From: Phytophthora colocasiae
Lineage: Eukaryota > Oomycota > Peronosporomycetes > Peronosporales > Peronosporaceae
Direction of reading: 5' to 3'
Length of the DNA stretch: 64,000 nt
Assembly: GCA_018806915.1 (NCBI GenBank)
Contig: JAGKQI010000090.1
Coordinates: 992,001-1,056,000 of the forward strand
Below the pieces are notes generated by a model that was not told the origin of the DNA, did no database searches, and saw only the letters and a program-made list of their open reading frames with translations. The position numbers and the translations under genes are program-made. Below, piece by piece: positions 57,761 to 64,000 of this stretch; positions within the stretch are counted from its first letter, which is position 1; each line of letters begins with the position of its first letter.

Positions 57761-59007
57761 ACGGGCTTCGGGACCCCCTGGTGCCGCTCACACTGGGTGG
57801 GGGCACCGCGGCTTCGAGATTAAGTGGGGGAGAGGCTCGGAAAGAGCTTTCCTCCCAGGTTTCCGGTGTGGAACCAGCCGCACTGCGGAAGAAGTTGTCG
57901 ACATTTGTCGGCAACAGGCTGAATGTGATCAGCCGGGTGCGAGATGCAATGGCACTCGCACAGGACAAGCAAAAGGAGTGCTCAGACCAGCATGGGAGAG
58001 GAAACTTAAGTGTATTTAATGTGGGGGACTTAGTGCTACTCGACACTAGGAACCTACCTCTTAACACTGTTAGCTCCACGGTGAGCAACAAGTTGAAGCA
58101 TCGCTTCATTGGACCCTTCAAGGTCCTGAGTAGGCACGGCGCTGCCTACACGATCGACTTGCCTAAGTCGATGACGACCCACCCGACGTTTTATGTGGGT
58201 CGTCTGAAGCGGTACCATGACCCTCAGGGTCATGCGGCCCCTCAAGAGGTTGAAGGCGGCCGCGAGGAGGAGAGTGAACCTCCTCGACGCGAGGTTGAGC
58301 GTCAGGCGCAGAGCGCCCCAGGTAATAGGGAGTTTGGTGACTCCCAGGGGCGAAGCCGTACCCCGGTGGAAGGTACGAGCGGTGTGGATACACCGAGGTG
58401 CCAAGCGAGTAGGCCCCTAGGCGCGAGTCGCGCGACGGCGGGGAGTACGCGTACGGTTGCGACTCCCGGCGAGACATCGTCGCCTGAAGGTCGTAGACCT
58501 CTTGACGAAGGGAGTCAAGTGCCCGCGAAGAGGCACTACGGTCTATACGACCATGAAGACCCTGCATCGCGAGACGCAGGTCTTCCAGTTGGCGCAAGAC
58601 ACCAGGTTGGCCGACTGCAGAGGCAGCCTGGCCGCCAACACCAAGACCAAGAGCGACCTCAAGCACGAGGACACGCGCTCGGAGGAAGCGGATCTCCTCC
58701 TGTTGCTGAGCAACAAGTTGGTCAAGAGGCCCAGTCGAAGGCCTCTGAGTCCCCAACGTCGGGGACGGCTCGAAAGAGCAGTCGAGCGAGGCCTCCTCCG
58801 GCCTTGCTTGACCGGAACGGAGAACGCCACTACCATGTGGAGCGGGTTCTCCAGGAGCGGCGTCGCGGTGGGAAGCGCCAGCTCCGAGTGAAGTGGCGCG
58901 GGTACCCTGCGTCGCAGAGTACCTGGGAGCCGATTGAGCGGCTCCAGGTTGACTGCCCGAAGGCTGTCGCGTGCTGGGAAGAGGCACGGCGGCAACCTCG
59001 TAAGTAG
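57757..59007 (+). pseudogene. Element D integrase C-terminus and chromodomain
   Basis: Continues pol in another frame: LKHRFIGPFKVLSRHGAAYT and PTFYVGRLKRYHD (GPY/F-type C-terminus), then a long Arg/Gly/Ser-rich linker (residues about 150-340), then the chromodomain: HYHVERVLQERRRGGKRQ, LRVKWRGYPASQSTWEPIER (about residues 355-400). Stop TAG 59005-59007. The linker lies exactly opposite the coiled-coil region of the antisense ORF, so one DNA segment may code on both strands. Confidence 0.85.
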
Positions 59008-60352
59008 TCCGCGGCTTCTTAGCCGCTGAACGGGGTTGGGACACAGGCGTATGTGTTCCATACCCGCGCTCACTACGAGCGCTGGACTGAAACTCAGTTC
59101 TCAGTCGCTCCATCTGATGATGGAGCTGACGTTTGCCTACGAGGTGAGCAAACTGGACACGAAGGTCCCGGAGGCGGAGGATGTCCTCCAGGTGATCTTC
59201 GTCACGGAGTTTGTTGTACTCCTGGGTTGACTTGACTGTCAACCGGACCCATTGCCAGAAGAGGTCCTCAGCGTCGACCCACGACGCAGTGTTCTCTGGG
59301 AGAACCCATGGGTAACCCCATGTGGGCTTGAGACCACCTTTAGTCTCAGGCTTCTTGCGAAGCGAGGTGAATTCCTTAAGAGGAATTCCGTGCTGTGCTA
59401 GAAGCACGCACCTGGCAACAGAGAGGTTGCCTTGAAAGAGAGGTTCTTTCTGAACCAAGGCCCGCTCATAGGCGCCTTTGGAGGTATGGCCCCCTATGAG
59501 AGGACGTGGGTCCTGGAGCTGCTCGAGATACGCAGCAGCTCCCGAGCCTTGATCGGGCGGGTAGTATCCCCGCTGGTGGGCAGAGTCCTCATCGTGTTGA
59601 TGAGACTCACGTGCGACCGTTGGTGCGGTGCGCATTGGCTGTTGAGCAGCCTGAAAGAGCTCTTGCTGCTCATCGAGATCGTTAGTGATCTCTTGGGGCT
59701 CGCGTATGAGCCCCTCCTCCTCATCGGCGTCGTCATCATCGACGTCGTCGGGGCCGAAGATCTCTTCGAGCTCCCTTCTCCTTGTCATGTCTTGACAAGG
59801 AGACTGTGAAGCATGACGCTTCTTGGAGTTGGTGCTGGGCACCTTCTCCTCTGCCAGAATGGCCCGGGCGCGTTTACGCCCTTCCGAAAGTGTCAGATTT
59901 CTGACAGGTGGTGGCGTAGTGTCGCCACCACGGCCGCTGGTATTGTCGGGAGACTTGGACGCGGTGTCCTCGTCTCCATGGTGCTCCTCCGTGGTCGGAG
60001 CACCCGCCGCAGGCTTGCCCTCGGCGTCGCCGTTGTCGCTCTCGTCGCCCGAGTAGCTGACAAGAGTCGCTTCCTGTTCAGAAGGACTCCAGGAACCGAG
60101 ACTATGGTCCCTATACTCGAACCGAGGATTCGGTCGAGTATCAGGCGGTAGGGACGGAGACCTATTGCGCCTTTGGCTAGGGCTAGCCGTCGCAGCAGTG
60201 CTGCTGGGCGAGCTAAGAGCCCTGGAGGCCACATCGGTGGCCTCATGAAGTGCCGAAGCCTTGCCGCGAGGCTTGGCTGGCTTGGAAGTTGGCTTTGCAG
60301 CCTTCTTCCGTGAAGACGCTTGCGCGTCTGGGTTTGCACCCTTTGCAGACAT
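58163..60352 (-). CDS. Antisense ORF of element D (complete copy)
   Basis: 729 codons opposite to pol. Start MSAKGANPDAQASSRKK at 60352, 172 bases from the 3' LTR; a short upstream ORF lies at about 60452. N-terminal third basic and Ser/Pro/Ala-rich, then acidic (FGPDDVDDDDADEEEG), then ENTASWVDAEDLFWQWVRLT, then coiled coil (DQLVAQQQEEIRFLRARVLV; LRQLEDLRLAMQGLHGRID) and a Tyr/Pro/Arg-rich tail overlapping the integrase C-terminus. No similarity to the antisense proteins of A, B and E that I can see, and no known domain. The part below about 59010 overlaps sense coding; because D is full of inverted repeats, openness there may be a by-product. Confidence 0.6.
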   Translation of the reverse strand: MSAKGANPDAQASSRKKAAKPTSKPAKPRGKASALHEATDVASRALSSPSSTAATASPSQRRNRSPSLPPDTRPNPRFEYRDHSLGSWSPSEQEATLVSYSGDESDNGDAEGKPAAGAPTTEEHHGDEDTASKSPDNTSGRGGDTTPPPVRNLTLSEGRKRARAILAEEKVPSTNSKKRHASQSPCQDMTRRRELEEIFGPDDVDDDDADEEEGLIREPQEITNDLDEQQELFQAAQQPMRTAPTVARESHQHDEDSAHQRGYYPPDQGSGAAAYLEQLQDPRPLIGGHTSKGAYERALVQKEPLFQGNLSVARCVLLAQHGIPLKEFTSLRKKPETKGGLKPTWGYPWVLPENTASWVDAEDLFWQWVRLTVKSTQEYNKLRDEDHLEDILRLRDLRVQFAHLVGKRQLHHQMERLRTEFQSSARSERGYGTHTPVSQPRSAAKKPRTTYEVAAVPLPSTRQPSGSQPGAAQSAPRYSATQGTRATSLGAGASHRDAAPGEPAPHGSGVLRSGQARPEEASLDCSFEPSPTLGTQRPSTGPLDQLVAQQQEEIRFLRARVLVLEVALGLGVGGQAASAVGQPGVLRQLEDLRLAMQGLHGRIDRSASSRALDSLRQEVYDLQATMSRRESQPYAYSPPSRDSRLGAYSLGTSVYPHRSYLPPGYGFAPGSHQTPYYLGRSAPDAQPRVEEVHSPPRGRLQPLEGPHDPEGHGTASDDPHKTSGGSSST

Positions 60353-60451
60353 GTTGCTGGGCTTTCAAGGAAGCCTGCAGTGCGCCCTGTGCTCTGTGAG
60401 AGCAGAAGCCGCAGCGACTAGAGCTGGCGGCAGGTCGATCGATTTCGACAT

Positions 60452-60500
60452 TGAAGAGAGAAATGTGAAAGGGATTTTCTCTCTTCTCTGATTGGACGAG
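60452..60500 (-). promoter_or_regulatory. Possible promoter of the antisense ORF of element D
   Basis: The minus strand has CCAATCAG near 60496 and TTTCACATTTCTCTC at about 60456-60470; CATTTCTC fits the first eight positions of the oomycete initiator consensus CATTYYNCAWTTT but not the rest. Suggestive only. Confidence 0.3.
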
Positions 60501-60511
60501 AGTCGAATCTA

Positions 60512-60523
60512 AGTGGGGGAGGA
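60512..60523 (+). other. Polypurine tract of element D
   Basis: AGTGGGGGAGGA, directly before TGTAACGGGG of the 3' LTR. Confidence 0.85.
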
Positions 60524-60660
60524 TGTAACGGGGTTACATTGAAGAGTGACTTTAGTCACTCTTCCGAAGTGGATACATTTGGTGTGTCACACATCATGGT
60601 GACACGTGGCAGGTGGCTCCACAGCCACCTATCACCTTCTATATACATGTAGGTTACACT
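60524..60660 (+). repeat. Element D 3' LTR, truncated after its TATA region
   Basis: Matches 34198-34328 with small changes (GGGG for GGGT near the start; six extra bases, CATGTA, before AGGTTACACT). It stops at about 60660, so the R and U5 parts are missing. No target duplication can be seen. Confidence 0.8.
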
Positions 60661-60844
60661 ATAGACAAGGTCGTCCCGAGGACGAAGAAGCTCGGAAATT
60701 TCCAAATGAGATTTAACGAAATAGTTGAATTAGACGAAGAGAACAGATAGCTAGCAAAGGAACTGCACAACACTGCCCGGTCATCCGTGGGAAACAAGCT
60801 GTACAAACGTAATTCCAGACAGGTTTAGTTTCCATCACGTTCGT

Positions 60845-61393
60845 TTAACATATTAGTCGGTAGTGATTGTATTAGGGTAGGCAAGACAACTTTACTGCAT
60901 CGAATGACCAGCTCAACCACTCCAACCAACGGTACCCGCAAGGATTATTTGTCCAGAATCGCGATCGTGGGGATGCATGCAGCACCGGTGAAGGTTCAGT
61001 TGTGGGATACTGCAGGTCAAGAGAAATTCGGCAGATCGGCTACCGAGCTCCTTTTTCTGCCAAGCTGATGCGACACTAGTTGTCTACAACGCCACGGACC
61101 GGATCAGCTTCATGGGTGTACTACATGTACAATGGGTGTTGCAACTCCAATCTCACCGACTGAAGCTTCTACCTTTTCCCTCGTCCTAAGTTCGACAAGT
61201 TGGAGAAGAAGAAGGACGTGCAGTTGCTAAACCCATAGCAGCTTCTCACTTTTCTCCAAGAGATGGTACCAACATTCAGACTTGTTTTGATACGGTCGCT
61301 ACTACGCTGATTCACGCAAGTTGCAAAGACATCGGACAAGCGAACAACGTGGCGAAAACAACGGATCTGTTCACGCGTTTCTTCGCACAATAA
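60845..61393 (+). pseudogene. Rab/Ras-like small GTPase pseudogene
   Basis: Remains of a GTPase of the Rab type. Visible: VIVLG, then VGKTTLLHRMTS (P-loop with its middle residues lost) at about 60863-60900; VQLWDTAGQEKFGR at about 60993-61035 (switch II, G3); after a shift, ADATLVVYNATDRISF at about 61065-61112; KFDKLEKKKDV, an NKxD-like trace near 61190; SHFSPRDGTNIQTCFDT near 61245 (the SAK region of Rabs is shifted); end FFAQ and TAA at about 61391. At least three frame changes and a damaged P-loop make it non-functional. The lack of introns fits a retrocopy, but an intron-poor oomycete gene is equally possible. Confidence 0.75.
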
Positions 61394-61905
61394 CATTACA
61401 CTAGAGATCATATGAATCAGCAGACAAAACCAATTGTATTTGCGAGCTACTACCACTTGAAAAGACATGTGCAGAAGAAGAAATTAGTTGATTAACAGTT
61501 ATCGGACTTCTCGTTTTGCTAACTAAGATTCAAGATATCAAACCTGAAATGACCATTATCACAGAAAAATTTCACTCCATGGAACCCAAAGAGATCGCCA
61601 CATCTCTTCTAACGCTGGACACGATAAAAGCAGTGTTCAACGGTCTCAATTGCTGTGCATGACTCTCGAAGGCATTGCTGGACAGTAGGGTTAATCGTTT
61701 TCAAGAAATATAACCTCGAGCTAAGTATGAGATCTCCAAAAACCTCCGAAGCATCACATAATGTACAACCGGGAGAAGACAGCGTCGCAGCGATACATAT
61801 TCTGATAATGCTTGTGAATCAGAGCTTGAGGGCATCCAAGCTCTTTCAGCGGGTGAGGGTTCACCGACGTAGTCGGGCAGAGCACATCGATCAAATCATC
61901 TCGCT
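61394..61905. other. Unassigned flanking sequence
   Basis: No gene I can support. A stretch at about 61565-61660 reads open on the plus strand (FHSMEPKEIATSLLTLD, and on) but is short, and an ATG ORF at 61655-61909 has no recognisable features. Confidence 0.4.
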
Positions 61906-63539
61906 TTAAGTAAGGAAAGAAACGCGTTCCTTTGCCAGACTCAACGCCAAAACCGGTGTAAAAGTTCCTCGAGTAGAGGCTCGTATCTCTCCAACCGTTG
62001 GGTGAGGCAGCACTCGATCAAATATCTGGGATATGTGGCGATACAGCGCGAATATGTCCGCCTGAGGCATTGTTGGTTGTAGACCATCATGAATCTCACA
62101 AAAGAATTCAAAAGCCCTCGGCCACATGAAGCCGTCACTTAGGAAATCTGCCAGGCATAACTTTTTCATAGCTGAGATCCCTCGGCATAGATGTCTGAAC
62201 TTGATATTTCCTTCGCCCAATGGAGTTGGCGGTAGACCTTGCGTGTGTAAAACCTGAAAATGAATTGAAGTATTCCACCATATTCGGGAATATAGAGTTC
62301 GTTGGATAACGTTTGCTCGTGTAAGCTGTAGGAGATGCGATCCGGCCATTTTACTCGTTTTCAGTCCAGGAGAACTTTCCGCCACCAGAGCGGTAGCAAC
62401 GCTTGTGTCTCCATCCTGATGGTTTTGGCGGATTCTGAAGCAAAAAAGTCCCCAGTCCATCTTCGCGAGTAACTTCCACAACGACGTTGTAATAGTGCAG
62501 CAATTGGTCGGTACCATACGTCTTCACACTCATCTGTGTGATTACTTAGCACTTGGATAAGCTGCTGGAGAAGCGTCTTCTTGCTGCTGAGTGGCAAGGC
62601 CTTTTCTTGACAATAATTATTCCACCAGGTCCTGAACCCACGCGGTTGTATAGGATGTACCAAGTCACTGCACTGCCACCGATTAAGAAAGCGTATCGGA
62701 ATATTCACCGTCGTCGTAAAATACCAAAGTAAGGATAATCACAGCCTGCACAATGAGACGCCGTCCCATGAGCGTCCGAGCTCTTCCTTTCCATAAGCGA
62801 AGCCGAGTCATTAGTTTTTCGTCCAGTTTTGTGTAGGTATGTCCAAGTTTCCAAACGGAATACCAAGGTATTTGACTGATTCCCCCTTCTTAGGCGACCG
62901 AAGACCGGAGCTGTTTTGTGCTTATTCAGGCTCATGATCACGCTTTTGGCTGGATTGAGCATTGCACCCGAACCATCACATAAATATCAACCAGCCTACG
63001 CCGGGTTGTGCAGTACCTTGGTAAATGCTTCGACGTCTTCATTCGTGTAGTTCAAGTAACCAGCGATGCGCAGTCCCAGCAGCTTCCTGCGTAAATCGTT
63101 GTCCACGGATGCTTAGTGCCAGGATAGGAACTCCGATGCCATCATCGCGAGTCGACGGTCCGAATGCATACCAGCTTCTGCACAAAATTCTCTCCAGTTT
63201 TTCCTTCCTGAGTTTCACTGCGTGAAGTATTCGTAGAATGGGACTCCCGTATAGTAAAGAGGCACAATAAACACTGGACAGACGTAGTTCAGACACTACG
63301 CCATATTGATACGATTTCGGTACTGCTGTCCGTGCGTCAAAACCAGTGATCGACCCACACCGTACACCACGCAAAATCAAGGAACTTGCGTGGTGTCGTA
63401 TCGAAATATTGATACGTAGCTGACCCAGAGAGCTACTACCACTTGAAAAGAAATGAATAAGGAAAACAATTTGCTGCACTTCCACGATTCCTCGACTGGT
63501 ACAATAATGAATACCACGTCGATCCTCTTGTCTGCTCAT
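61906..63539 (-). pseudogene. Degenerate L1-type LINE remnant (RT C-terminal part)
   Basis: Minus strand, broken into many frames. Landmarks in LINE order: NYTNEDVEAFTKVLHNP near 63030; GAMLNPAKSVIMSLNKH at about 62975-62925 (the LN..KS..M motif of L1 RT); VKYLGIPFGNLDIP near 62880; RLRLWKGRARTLMGRRLIVQ near 62790; TVNIPIRFLNRWQ near 62700; then a C-terminal extension to 61906. Active-site YADD and the endonuclease are not visible. The block is old, with stops and shifts every 100-200 bp. Confidence 0.65.
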
Positions 63540-64000
63540 AGCTCAAATCAACTCTCAAAAGCGAACCTGCAGTCGGTTCTCCCACTTACGCGACGATCTT
63601 GGGGCCGATCACAGGCACGTAGCTGAGCACCGCCACAGTGATGCCCTTAAGTTCCGTACGTGGACGACGACGCGTGAACCACTTGCGACTTGGTGTAGTC
63701 AGCGGCACCAGCAATTGTGACCTTCAAGACGGTAAAGTCCTTAGTCTTCCAGGCGACATCCACAGTTCTTCTTCAGAGCGAACTGCATCCTAAACGGCTA
63801 CATTAGCGCAACATCACAAACAAAAACACGTTTTATATTGTTATGATTGGTCGAATAAATTTCTACTTTGTTTTTAAATTACCATTTGATGTTGCTGGTA
63901 GACGACAGGAGCAACATCCATCCGAATTTATAAAATTATATAAAACATAACGTATAGCAGTTATGTCAGACAGCCCACCAGACCAAAAAGCCAAAACGAA
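63540..64000. other. Possible coding remnant, not identified
   Basis: The minus strand from about 63790 reads MQFALKKN, then in other frames [20 protein letters not shown] and [20 protein letters not shown] ending TAA near 63590. It looks like a decayed or intron-containing gene, but I cannot name it. The last roughly 200 bp are AT-rich and empty. Confidence 0.3.

Larger units (their letters stand above)
56109..60660 (+). mobile_element. Element D, distal part with the second duplicated segment
   Basis: 56109-56565 completes the first copy of the antisense-ORF region. At about 56566-56571 the sequence switches to RNase H codons and repeats the segment already seen at 38551-40835, now with the chromodomain and the full antisense ORF, to the polypurine tract and a truncated 3' LTR. 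The simplest reading is a tandem duplication of about 3.2 kb inside one element, before E inserted. The join carries a few extra bases (TTCACGTT). Confidence 0.8.

Overview
The window looks like oomycete DNA, most likely Phytophthora. Four elements share pol modules that match an oomycete Ty3/gypsy group with a second, plant-type RNase H and a chromodomain (the Chronos group, as I recall it). A 13-nt match to the Phytophthora core promoter sits in front of one gene. I see no rRNA, tRNA or CRISPR array, and no clearly intact host gene. Almost everything is transposable elements inside other elements.

Left block (1-33620) is a nest at least three deep. Element A (1626-17780, + strand) sits in the integrase gene of element B (- strand; 17781-28397 continuing at 1625-1). 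B sits in the pol region of element C (- strand, 28398-33240). C appears to sit in a pogo/CENP-B-like transposase remnant (33241-33610). The rest of B and C lies beyond the left edge. A, B, C and the fourth relative E all carry the same 18-nt primer-binding site, TGGTGCGCGTGCCCGGAT. Their order is LTR, PBS, gag with CCHC knuckles, protease, RT, Ty3-type RNase H, second RNase H, integrase, chromodomain. A spacer of about 260-390 bp follows, then a large gene on the opposite strand that starts near the 3' LTR and converges on pol. A, B and E carry homologous antisense proteins of roughly 940-1030 codons.

Middle and right block (34198-60660) is element D, a different chromodomain Ty3/gypsy element with one RNase H and an unrelated antisense ORF. 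Its gag is split by a 901-bp piggyBac-like MITE (34830-35730, TTAA duplication). Its RNase H-to-antisense-ORF segment is duplicated in tandem. The antisense ORF of the first copy is split by the complete element E (40836-56108; 1,880-bp LTRs, 4-bp duplication CTTC). E has nearly identical LTRs but lacks capsid, nucleocapsid and the protease active site.

The most unusual signal is self-complementarity. D, in LTRs and coding regions alike, reads as a chain of short perfect hairpins, often several per 100 nt. The other families are each saturated with their own self-complementary word: TCCGGA in A, GATC in C, CAGAGT/ACTCTG in B and E. B also carries two small internal inversions, one of which flips its PBS and gag start.

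Right flank (60661-64000) holds a broken Rab/Ras-like GTPase pseudogene, a degenerate L1-type LINE remnant and sequence I do not recognise. Most retroelement genes here are broken by single-base shifts or stops, and their functions are inferred from motifs visible in the conceptual translations.
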